Shown: piece after piece, positions 45,565-54,866 of the stretch
How the letters are laid out: each line of letters opens with the position of its first letter
How positions within the stretch are numbered: position 1 is the first letter of the stretch
Source: Desulfovibrio sp.
Lineage (GTDB): Bacteria > Desulfobacterota > Desulfovibrionia > Desulfovibrionales > Desulfovibrionaceae
DNA: 57,100 nt
Direction: 5' to 3'
Assembly (NCBI GenBank): GCA_016284885.1
Contig: JAEEPQ010000004.1
Location: 1-57,100, forward strand
Notes under the pieces: model-generated
What the model was told of the DNA's origin: nothing
Database searches by the model: none
What the model saw: only the letters and a program-made list of their open reading frames with translations
Program-made: the position numbers and the translations under genes

Positions 45565-45723
45565 CTGTGCCGCTTCCCTGCCGCATCGCGCGAGTTCGAC
45601 AAAACTTCGCCACGGACTCTCGCCATGGCGGACCTGTTCGTGTAGGATGCCACCACCGTTCCGGCCCAGAGCCGCGAACGAGGCCCTCCCCGCCAGCCCC
45701 CCCTGACGGCAAGGAATCGATGC

Positions 45724-46986
45724 ATGAAGGTACTGGTTGTGAATGCAGGCTCCTCGTCCTGCAAATATCAGCTCATCGAATTGGCCGGAAGCTCCGTCAA
45801 AGTCCTCTGCGCAGGCCTTGCTGAGCGCATCGGCCTTGACAGGGGCCGGCTCACCCACAGGATCGATCCCGACGGCCCCACGGCCGAGAAGATCGTCAGG
45901 GAGCGGCCCTTCCCGACCCACAAGGAAGCCATCGAGCTCGTCGTCTCCCTGCTCACCGACCCCGAAAAGGGCGTCATCCGGAGCAGGGACGAGCTCTACG
46001 CCATCGGGCACCGCGCCGTCCACGGCGGCGAGGCCATGACCGAGCCCGTGCTGGTCGACGATCGCGTCAAGCAGGTCATCGAGGACTGCACCCCCCTCGG
46101 CCCCCTGCACAACCCGCCAAACCTCGCCGGCATCAGGGTATGCGAGGATCTCTTCCCAGGCATTCCCAACGTCGCGGTCTTCGACACCGAATTTGGCACG
46201 GGCATGCCCGAAGAATCCTACATGTACGCCCTGCCCTACGAATACTACGAGCGACTGGGCGTGCGCCGCTACGGCTTCCACGGCACCTCCCACAAGTACA
46301 TCGCCAAGGCGGCAGCCAAATACCTCGGCAAGCCCCTCAGGGAACTCAACGCCATCACCCTGCACCTCGGCAACGGCTCCTCCATCAGCTGCGTGAAGAA
46401 CGGCAAGTGCCTTGACACCAGCATGGGCCTCAGCCCGCTCGAGGGCCTGGTCATGGGCACCCGCTGCGGATCGATCGATCCCGCCATCGTGCCCTTCATC
46501 ATGCAGCAGGACAAGCTCAGTCCCGCCGAGATGGACGCCGTGATGAACAGGAAGTCCGGCTTCGGCGGCGCGTGCGGCCTCACCGACATGCGCGACGTGC
46601 ATGCAGCCAGAACAAAGGGCGACAAGAAGGCGGATCTCGCCTTCCGCCTCTTTATTCACGCCATCAAGAAGACCCTCGGCTCTTTCTTCTTCGAACTCGG
46701 AGGCCAGGTCGACGCCGTCACCTTCACGGCCGGCATAGGCGAGAACGACAGCATCACCCGCCAGGCCGTCATGGAAGGCCTCGAGGCCATCGGCTTCAGG
46801 CTTGACGAGCAGGAAAACAGCCTGCACAAGCAAGGCCCCCGCACCATCTCCGCGCCCGACAGCCTCTTCCCCATCCTCGTCATTCCCACCAACGAGGAAC
46901 TCCAGATCGCCGAGAGCGCCGTCGACGTGGTCAGCGCCCAAAGGACGCTGGGCATTGGCACAAAGCAGCTCCTCAAGCTGCAGTGA
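45724..46986 (+). CDS. Acetate kinase (copy 2, tandem paralog)
   Basis: MKVLVVNAGSSSCKYQLIELAGSSVKVLCAGLAERIG; same catalytic motifs as copy 1; 420 aa with C-terminal extension AQRTLGIGTKQLLKLQ. Confidence 0.95.
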   Translation: MKVLVVNAGSSSCKYQLIELAGSSVKVLCAGLAERIGLDRGRLTHRIDPDGPTAEKIVRERPFPTHKEAIELVVSLLTDPEKGVIRSRDELYAIGHRAVHGGEAMTEPVLVDDRVKQVIEDCTPLGPLHNPPNLAGIRVCEDLFPGIPNVAVFDTEFGTGMPEESYMYALPYEYYERLGVRRYGFHGTSHKYIAKAAAKYLGKPLRELNAITLHLGNGSSISCVKNGKCLDTSMGLSPLEGLVMGTRCGSIDPAIVPFIMQQDKLSPAEMDAVMNRKSGFGGACGLTDMRDVHAARTKGDKKADLAFRLFIHAIKKTLGSFFFELGGQVDAVTFTAGIGENDSITRQAVMEGLEAIGFRLDEQENSLHKQGPRTISAPDSLFPILVIPTNEELQIAESAVDVVSAQRTLGIGTKQLLKLQ

Positions 46987-47596
46987 CGGCAGCCTCTGCT
47001 GTTCCCGGGCTGCCGGGGTGAAGCGTATGCCCGGCAGGCCGCGACGCTCAGAAAACAGCCTGTCCCAGAGCCTTGGCCTCTTCTGCAAACCTCGCCACCT
47101 GCGATGCATCAAACCCGCCCTCCCTGGGAAGGGCCATGTCATGCCGCTTGCCACCTTCAGCATTGGTGGCGAATCTTTCAGCGAACAACGGTGTCAACGG
47201 AAAAACAAGACGTGCTATGCCAGCAAGACCGGCATTTTTGAAGAGTTGTTCAAGCGCGACGTCTCGGAGATGCCGCACATCGCCCGTCTGCGTCGTTTTG
47301 CCCCCTTCCCCCGGCCCCAGAAGCAGACAGGCTGGACGCCCCCCTGCGCGAAGCGCTGGGGCAGATCGAAGCCGTCCGCTGCACAGCTGGACTGCCCTCC
47401 GGCATAGCTATGGTCCCTGCCTGCGGCATTGCCTTCTGCAAGAAGGCCTGCCTTGCCAGGCGCGTTGAAGCATAGCGGACGTCCCGCCCTTCCCCTCGGC
47501 GCCAGCCGGCGACACGGCATTTCCCCTTGCGCGAGGCCCCGTCCCGGCCTACAACCGCAGTCCCGGCTGGCCGGCATCCCGACTGGCCAGAGCGCC

Positions 47597-48838
47597 ATGC
47601 CAGACAGCCTCTGGCGTCTCCTCCCGCACCCCCTCTCTGCCTTGTACAAGGACGCTTCCCCCGTGCCCAGCTTTCCTTCCCTCCGCTTCCTGGCCTTGCC
47701 AGGCATAGCCCTGCTCCTCTCGTTTTTGCTCTGCACCGCATCCCCGGCACCTTCCCTAGGCGCCCCCGTGGTCGACGTGAACGATCCAGTCCAGGTCCAG
47801 TCCACCATGGTGATGGACCTGAAGCGGGACAAACTGCTCTTCGAGCAGAACTCGCGCGACAGGATCCCCCCCGCATCCCTCACCAAAATCCTCTCCCTTT
47901 ACGTGGCGCTCGATGCCGTGAAGGCGGGAAAGGCCAGCCTGGAGAGCATGGTTCCCGTCTCCAGGCGGGCTGCCACGACAGGCGGAGCCCGCATGGGACT
48001 GATTGAGGGCGAGATCGTCCCCCTGAAGGAGCTCTTCCTCGGCATGGCGGTAGCCTCGGGCAACGACGCCTCCACCGCCGTGGCGGAGTTCATCGGCGGA
48101 TCGGAGGAGGAGTTCGTCAAGCTCATGAACGCCAAGGCCAAGCGCCTCGGCATGGCGGACAGCGTCTTCGCCAATCCCCATGGCCTGCCCGCCAAGGAGC
48201 AGTGGACCTCGGCGAGGGACATGATGCTGCTCTCCCGCGCCTATCTGCTCGAGCATCCGGAAATGCTCGAGTACCACAACACCCATTTCATGCGCCACGG
48301 ACAGCGCATTGCCTACAACCGCAATCCCGTGCTCGGCAACTATCCGGGCGGCGACGGCCTCAAGACGGGTTGGATACGCAAGTCCGGCTACAATATCGTC
48401 TCCACGGCCTCGCGCGGCGGCGAGCGCATTCTGGCCGTCATCCTCGGCGGCCCCGATCCCGAGACCCGCGCCTGCGAGGCCTGTCGCCTGCTGGAGGCGG
48501 GCTTTGCCAGCACCTCAAGCGGACAGCCCTTCGAAAAGGCCCTCGAAGCGATTCCCGCCTGCACCTTCCAGCCCGATATGCGCCTCACCAGCAGGGAGGC
48601 GCTGGCCCACTGGAACATCCAGCCTCGGACACGGCGACTGGCACGGCCGACCGGAAGCACCGCACGAAGCAAGGCTGACAGGCGCAAGAACGCCAAAGCT
48701 GAAGCCCGCGGCAAGGGAGCCAGATCCGCCAGAAACGCCAAATCTGCCAAGGCAGCGAAGCATGCCAAGGTGGCCAAGCAGGGCAAGCCCGCCAGGCAGG
48801 CCAAGGCAGGACGGCGCCGGGGCGGCGCCCGCAGATAG
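47597..48838 (+). CDS. D-alanyl-D-alanine carboxypeptidase (PBP5/6 family) with Lys/Arg/Ala-rich C-terminal tail
   Basis: ATG 47597 within ORF 47429..48838; PPASLTKILSLYVALD (SxxK), SGN motif ASGNDAS, KTGW motif DGLKTGWIRKSGYN. Confidence 0.92.
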   Translation: MPDSLWRLLPHPLSALYKDASPVPSFPSLRFLALPGIALLLSFLLCTASPAPSLGAPVVDVNDPVQVQSTMVMDLKRDKLLFEQNSRDRIPPASLTKILSLYVALDAVKAGKASLESMVPVSRRAATTGGARMGLIEGEIVPLKELFLGMAVASGNDASTAVAEFIGGSEEEFVKLMNAKAKRLGMADSVFANPHGLPAKEQWTSARDMMLLSRAYLLEHPEMLEYHNTHFMRHGQRIAYNRNPVLGNYPGGDGLKTGWIRKSGYNIVSTASRGGERILAVILGGPDPETRACEACRLLEAGFASTSSGQPFEKALEAIPACTFQPDMRLTSREALAHWNIQPRTRRLARPTGSTARSKADRRKNAKAEARGKGARSARNAKSAKAAKHAKVAKQGKPARQAKAGRRRGGARR

Positions 48839-49375
48839 GGAACCAGATCGCAGGCCGCAGAGCCCTGGCTGCCGGCAAATGCATTGTGGCATGCAGGCCT
48901 TCCAGCTTTGCTGCAAGGACGTTCCGCTTGACGAACTTAGGCTGGATGCAGGGTCGCAGGATAGAGGCTTGCCGCCTCCGTGAGCGCTCGCCCGCCTTTT
49001 TCCCCACGCCATGCAGGACCAAGAGCCCATGGAGGTCCTTGCCGGCTGGCGCCCTCGCCGCATTTAGCCTTCCGCCCGCCGGCCGCTGGCTGAAGGCACG
49101 TTCCAAGCGTGCGGCATGCCGCAGGACTTCCCCCCGTTCCTGGCGGCAGCCTGCACCCTCTTCCTCGCCGTCGCCTTCCGGGTGCACGACGGCTCGAAGT
49201 CCTGGGCCAGGGAGAAGCTCTTCGAGAACGGCTTGAGCGAGGAAGCCTCCAGCCCCGCCATCTCCCGCGGCCTGCCCCCGCAGAGAGCCGGGCACCTAAA
49301 TGCGACCGGCGCCGGAACGGGAGTCCCCGCGCCGGCGCCGCTTTGACGCAGATTGAGATGCAGAACTGACGAAAC

Positions 49376-50014
49376 CTACTTGATGAGGCCGCCGATGCGG
49401 TTCCAGCGCACGGCTGTGTCGCCGCCCCAGGACCAGTAGATGCGCCAGGCCTTGGCCACGATGGCATCACGGTCCACAAAGCCCCAGAAACGGGAGTCGA
49501 GGGAGTTGTCCCTGTTGTCTCCCATCATGAAGTACTTGCCGGCAGGAACCGTGACCGGCCCCCAGTTGTCGCGCCGGGGCTGGAGGTTGCTGGGCTCGTC
49601 GATGCGGATGTAGTCCTCCTTGACGGGCTGGCCGTTGCGGAAGAACTGCTTGCCGCGCATCTCGAGCACGTCGCCGGGCACGCCTACGATGCGCTTGATG
49701 AAGTCGACGCTGGGATCTTCGGGATATTCGAAGATGACGATGTCCCCGCGCTGGGGATCGTCGCCCTTGTAAAGGGATATGTCGGTGAAGGGAATTTTCA
49801 GGCCATAGTCGAACTTGGTGCCGAGCAGGTGGTCGCCCACGAGAAGGGTGTCGAGCATGGATTCGGAGGGAATCTTGAATGCCTGGAAGGCGAAGGTGCG
49901 GATGACGAGCGCAAGGCCGAGGGCCACCAGCAGCGCTTCGCCGTACTCCCGCCAGAGGGGCTTTTCCTTCTTCTGGCCCAGGGTAGTCGTGTCGTCTTTC
50001 ATCTGTATGAACAT
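49376..50014 (-). CDS. lepB: Signal peptidase I
   Basis: FKIPSESMLDTLLVGDHLLGTKF, RGDIVIFEYPEDPSVDFIKRIVGVPGD, MMGDNRDNSLDSRFWGFV. Confidence 0.95.
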   Translation of the reverse strand: MFIQMKDDTTTLGQKKEKPLWREYGEALLVALGLALVIRTFAFQAFKIPSESMLDTLLVGDHLLGTKFDYGLKIPFTDISLYKGDDPQRGDIVIFEYPEDPSVDFIKRIVGVPGDVLEMRGKQFFRNGQPVKEDYIRIDEPSNLQPRRDNWGPVTVPAGKYFMMGDNRDNSLDSRFWGFVDRDAIVAKAWRIYWSWGGDTAVRWNRIGGLIK

Positions 50015-50083
50015 CTCCTTTGCGCGCCGGGGCGCAAGGCCGAAGGGGGTGCGGAGAACGGAGTTTCGGGAGAAGGGGCGACG

Positions 50084-50239
50084 TCAGCGCCCTGAGCCCA
50101 CGGACATGCCGGTGACAATCTGGCCCTTGGGCTTCACCTCGATGCCGGCGCAGGAGGAAAGGCAGATCGCTGCCAGGCACAGCAGGACTCCAAGGCAGAG
50201 GCTGAAGCGGGGAAGGCTCTCATGGCGCGGGGAAGGCAT
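50084..50239 (-). CDS. Small predicted lipoprotein, 51 aa
   Basis: MPSPRHESLPRFSLCLGVLLCLAAICLSSCAGIEVKPKGQIVTGMSVGSGR with lipobox LSSC, upstream of lepB. Confidence 0.55.
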   Translation of the reverse strand: MPSPRHESLPRFSLCLGVLLCLAAICLSSCAGIEVKPKGQIVTGMSVGSGR

Positions 50240-50550
50240 GGCGGTCCATCCTAAGCCAAGCGGTCCCGCAGGACGAAGGCGCCCGCGGCTTGACCGGATG
50301 GCCCGCCTCCTATAGCACAGGCCCTCTGCAAGCGCAAAACCGGAGCGCAGGGCCTTCCCGCAGGCGCCATCCTCCATTGCCCAGCCGGAGAGAAACTGGC
50401 ATGAATTCTTGAATCTGCACGGCGATTTCTGTAGGATTCCTCTCTCAGGGCTTTGCTGTATCAGCCCGCTTTTCCTCAGGTTTTCTGCATGTTTTCCTCC
50501 TCTTTACCGCAGGCGCCCGGAGTGCCTGCGGACCAACGCAAGGCGCTCCC

Positions 50551-52182
50551 ATGGCCGACGAACTGGTTGCCGAAATATGCCGCCCCCTTTCCGCTGAAAG
50601 CCCGGCAGGCGAAGACGCGCGCTACGAGCCTGAATACGCCGAACTGACGGACATGATCGAGAAGCTCAGCTCCGTCACCCAGGACGGCTTCGACTGGCAC
50701 GTGGTCAGGGATCGGGCCGTGGACGTGCTCAAGGCCAAGTCCAAGGACTTCCAGGCCGCCACCTACCTAGCCATAGCCCTGCTGCACACGGACGGCCTCC
50801 AGGGCGCCGTCGACGGCGTGCGCATCCTCAACGGCCTGGTCGCCGGCTTCTGGGAGACGGGCTTCCCAGTTCTGAAGCGCCTACGCGGCCGCATCAACGC
50901 CTTCAACTGGTGGAAGGAGCGCCTGCTCGTCTACCTCGAGGAATATCCGGCAGACCAGCCGGCAAGCTTTGCCCTCTACACGGGCCTTGGCGAGGCCCTT
51001 TCCGAGCTCGACAGCGCCTTGGGGACAGCTCTCCCCGACTTTCCGCCCCTGCGCGAGATCATCGAGGCCGCCGGGCGCCTGCCCAGCGAAGCGGAGCCCG
51101 AGCCTGAGCCTGAACCTGCTCCCGAACCGAAGCCTGAACCGCTTTCCGAAGAGGCGCAAGCCTCCGCGCCGAGCGCGCCGGATCCCAAGCCGGAACCGGC
51201 TTTCCAGCCTGTCCAGCCTGCGCCCGAACCCGAGCCTGTCCAGCCTGCGGCAAAGCCTGCAGCCAGCGCGCCCGCACCTGCGCCGGAGGCGCCTTCCGAA
51301 GACGCGCAGGCCACCCGCAGAACGCTTCTGCGAAGCCTCGCCGACTTCGCCGACTGGGGAAGAACCCAGGCGCCCGCAGACCCGCTTTTCTGGCAGGCCG
51401 GCTGCCTTGCCTGCTGGGGCGGCATCGGCCAGCTTCCGCCGAACGAGACAGGCGTCACCATGGTGCCGGAGCCCGATCCCTATCCGACGGAAGCCGTGCT
51501 GGCGCTCGTGCATGCCAACGACATTGCTGGCGCCGCACGTCTTGCCATGGAATCTCTGGCCGCGGCTCCCCTGGCCCTCGATCTCGCGCATCTGGCGCAC
51601 ATGGCCCTTAAGGAGCTTGGCGCCCAGTACGCCCCCTGCGCCTTGGCCGTTGAGGCATGCTGCATGTCCCTGCTCCACCGCCTGCCGGGCCTGGAGCGGC
51701 TCCAGTTCAGCTCAGGCCGCCCCCTAGCCGGCGCCAAGACCCAGGCTTGGCTTGCCTCGCTGGTCCAAGGTTCCGGCCAGGGCAAAGCCGAATCCCGGCC
51801 GTCCCGCGATCCGGCCATTGTCGAAGCCGAAAGCCTGGCCGCCGAGGGAAGCCTGGCCCGCGCCCTCGACCTTTTGGACGAGGCCATGGCCAAGGCGCCC
51901 GGCATGGAGGTCAAGTGCTCCCTGCGCATCGCCCAGGCCCGCCTGCTGGCTCAGGCAGAGCAGTGGAACGCGGCCAGCGCCCTTGCCGAAGAATTCTGCC
52001 AGACCTTTGCCGAAGGCTCGCCCCTGGCAGCCTGGCATCCCCAGCTTGCCTGCGACGCCCTGAAGGCAGCGGCCCGCATCTGGGAGGGCGCCGGCGGCGA
52101 AAGGGGCATGACGCGGACCTCGGAAACCTTGCGGCGCCTGGCAGCCATCCGGCCCTCGCAGGCTCTGCGCGGCCTGACATAA
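50551..52182 (+). CDS. tssA: Type VI secretion protein TssA (ImpA N-terminal domain)
   Basis: ICRPLSAESPAGEDARYEPEYAEL...AIALLHTDGLQGAVDGVRILNGLVAGFWETGFP; Pro/Glu-rich linker. Confidence 0.88.
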   Translation: MADELVAEICRPLSAESPAGEDARYEPEYAELTDMIEKLSSVTQDGFDWHVVRDRAVDVLKAKSKDFQAATYLAIALLHTDGLQGAVDGVRILNGLVAGFWETGFPVLKRLRGRINAFNWWKERLLVYLEEYPADQPASFALYTGLGEALSELDSALGTALPDFPPLREIIEAAGRLPSEAEPEPEPEPAPEPKPEPLSEEAQASAPSAPDPKPEPAFQPVQPAPEPEPVQPAAKPAASAPAPAPEAPSEDAQATRRTLLRSLADFADWGRTQAPADPLFWQAGCLACWGGIGQLPPNETGVTMVPEPDPYPTEAVLALVHANDIAGAARLAMESLAAAPLALDLAHLAHMALKELGAQYAPCALAVEACCMSLLHRLPGLERLQFSSGRPLAGAKTQAWLASLVQGSGQGKAESRPSRDPAIVEAESLAAEGSLARALDLLDEAMAKAPGMEVKCSLRIAQARLLAQAEQWNAASALAEEFCQTFAEGSPLAAWHPQLACDALKAAARIWEGAGGERGMTRTSETLRRLAAIRPSQALRGLT

Positions 52183-52246
52183 GCAGAACGATTTTTCCTC
52201 AGATCCTGATCTCGCAACCAACATCCTGCAGCAATGGAGAAGACAT

Positions 52247-52744
52247 ATGGCTAAAGAAGGTTCCGTCGCCCCCAAGGAAAGGGTGAACATCGTCTACCGC
52301 CCGGCCACGGGCGACGCCAAGGAGGAGGTCGAGCTTCCGCTGAAGCTCGTCGTGCTCGGCGACTTCACCCTGCGCCCCGACGACCGCATGGTCGAGGACC
52401 GCGCGCCTGTCAGCATCGACAAGGACAACTTCAACGACGTCATGAAGGGCCAGGGCTTGGGCCTGCAGTTCAGCGTGCCCAACAAGCTCGCCGACGATCC
52501 CGAGGCCCAGATGCCCGTGGATCTCAAGTTCGAATCCCTGAAGGACTTCGAGCCCGATGCCATCGTGCAGAAGGTGCCCGAACTCGCCAAGATGATGGAG
52601 CTGCGCGACGTGCTCAAGGCCCTCAAGGGCCCGCTGGCCAACGTGCCCGAGTTCCGCAAGAAGCTGCAGGAGCTCGTGGGCGACGAGGAAGCCCGCAAAA
52701 AAGTCTTGAAGGACCTCGGCATCGCCGAGGGCGGGGAGGGCTAA
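52247..52744 (+). CDS. tssB: Type VI secretion sheath small subunit TssB/VipA
   Basis: 165 aa; SVAPKERVNIVYRPATGDAKEEVELPLKLVVLGDFT; immediately upstream of tssC. Confidence 0.95.
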   Translation: MAKEGSVAPKERVNIVYRPATGDAKEEVELPLKLVVLGDFTLRPDDRMVEDRAPVSIDKDNFNDVMKGQGLGLQFSVPNKLADDPEAQMPVDLKFESLKDFEPDAIVQKVPELAKMMELRDVLKALKGPLANVPEFRKKLQELVGDEEARKKVLKDLGIAEGGEG

Positions 52745-52747
52745 GAC

Positions 52748-54226
52748 ATGAGCCAGGAAATGGAAGCGCAGGGAGCGCAGGCTGAAGCCCAGACCCAGCA
52801 GATGGACCTGCTCGACGAAATCGTGCAGGCCACCAAGCTGCGCCCCGAGGACGAAGGCTACACCAGCACCAAGGCCGGCATCGAGGCCTTCCTCAAGAAC
52901 CTCGTGGGCACGAGCGGCGAGCAGAAGATCTCGGGCAACCTCGTCGACGAGATGATAGCCGAGCTCGACGCCAAGCTCTCGGCCCAGGTCAACGAGATCC
53001 TGCATTCCGAACAGTTCTCGAAGATGGAGAGCGCCTGGCGCTCCCTGAAGTTCCTAGTGGACCGCACGGACTTCCGCCAGAACATCCGGATCGAGTTCGT
53101 CAACGTATCCAAGGAGGACCTGCTCGCGGACTTCGAGGACGCCCCCGAAGTGGTGAAGTCCGGCCTCTACAAGAGCATCTACACGGCGGAGTACGGCCAG
53201 TTCGGCGGCAAGCCCGTGGGCGCCATGATCGCCAACTACGACTTCGGCCCCAAGCCGCAGGACATCCAGCTGCTCCAGTACGTGTCCAGCGTGGCGGCCA
53301 TGGCCCATTCGCCCTTCATCGCCGCGGCCGACAAGAGCTTCTTCGGCATCGACTCCTGGGAGGCCCTGCCCAACCTCAAGGACCTGCACTCCATCTTCGA
53401 GATGCCCCAGTACGCCAAGTGGCGCTCCTTCCGCGAGTCCGAGGACGCGCGCTACGTGGGCCTCACCCTGCCGAAGTTCCTCCTGCGCCTGCCCTACGGC
53501 CAGGACACCGTGCCCTGCAAGAGCTTCGACTTCACGGAGAAGGCCACCAGCAACAGCGAGTTCTGCTGGGGCAACACGGCCTTCGCCTTTGCCTCCAGGC
53601 TCACGGAGAGCTTCGCCAAGTACCGCTGGTGCGTGAACATCATCGGCCCCCAGGGAGGCGGCTCCGTGGAGAACCTGCCCCTCTACCAGTTCGAGCAGGA
53701 CGGCCAGATCCAGACCAAGATCCCGACCCAGGTGCTCATCTCGGAACGCCGCGAGTACGAGCTGGCCGAGGAAGGCTTCATCGCTCTCACCATGCGCAAG
53801 GGGTCGGACAACGCGGCCTTCTTCTCCGCCAACTCCTGCCTCAGGAACAAGGTCTTCGCCAACACTCCCGAAGGCAAGGCCGCGGAGACCAACTACAAGC
53901 TTTCCACCCAGCTCCCCTACATGATGATCATGAACCGGCTGGCCCACTACGTGAAGGTCATCCAGCGCGAAAGCCTCGGCACGGCCAAGGAGCGCGTCGA
54001 CCTCGAGCAGGAGCTCAACACCTGGATCAGCCAGTACGTCACGGAGATGGACAACCCCGATCCCGTCACCCGCGCCAAGCGCCCCCTGCGCATGGCATCG
54101 GTGGAGGTCAACGACGTCGAAGGCGATCCAGGCTGGTACACGGTCGCCATCAAGGCCCGCCCCCACTTCAAGTACATGGGCGCCAGCTTCACGCTCTCGC
54201 TGGTCGGCAAGCTCGACAAGGACTAA
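52748..54226 (+). CDS. tssC: Type VI secretion sheath large subunit TssC/VipB
   Basis: 492 aa; ESAWRSLKFLVDRTDFRQNIRIEFVNVSKEDLLADFED, FIAAADKSFFGIDSWEALPNL. Confidence 0.96.
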   Translation: MSQEMEAQGAQAEAQTQQMDLLDEIVQATKLRPEDEGYTSTKAGIEAFLKNLVGTSGEQKISGNLVDEMIAELDAKLSAQVNEILHSEQFSKMESAWRSLKFLVDRTDFRQNIRIEFVNVSKEDLLADFEDAPEVVKSGLYKSIYTAEYGQFGGKPVGAMIANYDFGPKPQDIQLLQYVSSVAAMAHSPFIAAADKSFFGIDSWEALPNLKDLHSIFEMPQYAKWRSFRESEDARYVGLTLPKFLLRLPYGQDTVPCKSFDFTEKATSNSEFCWGNTAFAFASRLTESFAKYRWCVNIIGPQGGGSVENLPLYQFEQDGQIQTKIPTQVLISERREYELAEEGFIALTMRKGSDNAAFFSANSCLRNKVFANTPEGKAAETNYKLSTQLPYMMIMNRLAHYVKVIQRESLGTAKERVDLEQELNTWISQYVTEMDNPDPVTRAKRPLRMASVEVNDVEGDPGWYTVAIKARPHFKYMGASFTLSLVGKLDKD

Positions 54227-54284
54227 TCTTCCCCCCTTCCAACCACAGGTTCCGGGGCCAACCTCCCGGCGCAAACTATAAAAA

Positions 54285-54300
54285 CCACCTAAGGAGGTGG
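54285..54300 (+). promoter_or_regulatory. Perfect hairpin CCACCT-AAGG-AGGTGG containing the hcp Shine-Dalgarno
   Basis: Read directly, 4 nt upstream of the hcp ATG at 54305. Confidence 0.7.
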
Positions 54301-54304
54301 CATT

Positions 54305-54784
54305 ATGGCACTCACCGCATATCTCAAGATCAAGGGCAAGACCCAGGGCGACATCAAGGGCGGCTGCACCCAGGGCGGCGACAAGAAGGACGCCGTGCTG
54401 GTCTACGCTGTCGAGCACACCGTCGAAATCCCCAAGGACACCCACACCGGCCTTCCTACCGGTCAGCGCATCCACCATCCGCTGAAGATCACCAAGGCCG
54501 TGGACGTTGCCTCGCCCAAGCTCTACAGCGCCTGCTGCAAGGGCGAACAGTGCGAAGTGACCCTCGACTACTACCGCATCAAGCCCGACGGCATGGAAGA
54601 GAAGTACTTCACCGTGAAGCTCGAGGACGCCATCATCGTGTCCATGGAGCGCAACACGCCCCTGACCTTCCTGCCTGAGAACAAGCCCTACCACGACATG
54701 GAGTCCGTCTCCTTCACCTACTCCAAGATCACCTGGACCTACAACGACGGCAACGTCGAGTTCGTCGACGACTGGAAGGCGTAG
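54305..54784 (+). CDS. hcp: Type VI secretion tube protein Hcp (TssD)
   Basis: 159 aa; MALTAYLKIKGKTQGDIKGGCTQGGDKKDAVLVYAVEHTVEIP, TGQRIHHPLKITKAVD. Confidence 0.94.
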   Translation: MALTAYLKIKGKTQGDIKGGCTQGGDKKDAVLVYAVEHTVEIPKDTHTGLPTGQRIHHPLKITKAVDVASPKLYSACCKGEQCEVTLDYYRIKPDGMEEKYFTVKLEDAIIVSMERNTPLTFLPENKPYHDMESVSFTYSKITWTYNDGNVEFVDDWKA

Positions 54785-54805
54785 TCATCTAGTCGTCTAG
54801 CCAAC

Positions 54806-54843
54806 GCGGCATGCCTAGAGGGCCCGCCCTTCCGGCATGCCGC
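54806..54843 (+). repeat. 10-bp perfect inverted repeat (GCGGCATGCC/GGCATGCCGC) with nested hairpin between hcp and clpV
   Basis: Read directly; inner AGGGC-CC-GCCCT, 22 nt after the hcp stop. Confidence 0.85.
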
Positions 54844-54866
54844 CGACGAGAGGAGAGGAGGGCTCC

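Noticed and set aside
48886-49369. Several short ORFs between the PBP gene and lepB
   Set aside because: Mutually overlapping on both strands with no recognisable domains; treated as non-coding
50397-50414. Sigma-54-like TGGCATGAATTCTTGAAT upstream of tssA
   Set aside because: Spacing is one base off GG-N10-GC and the -12 GC is missing; too weak to call
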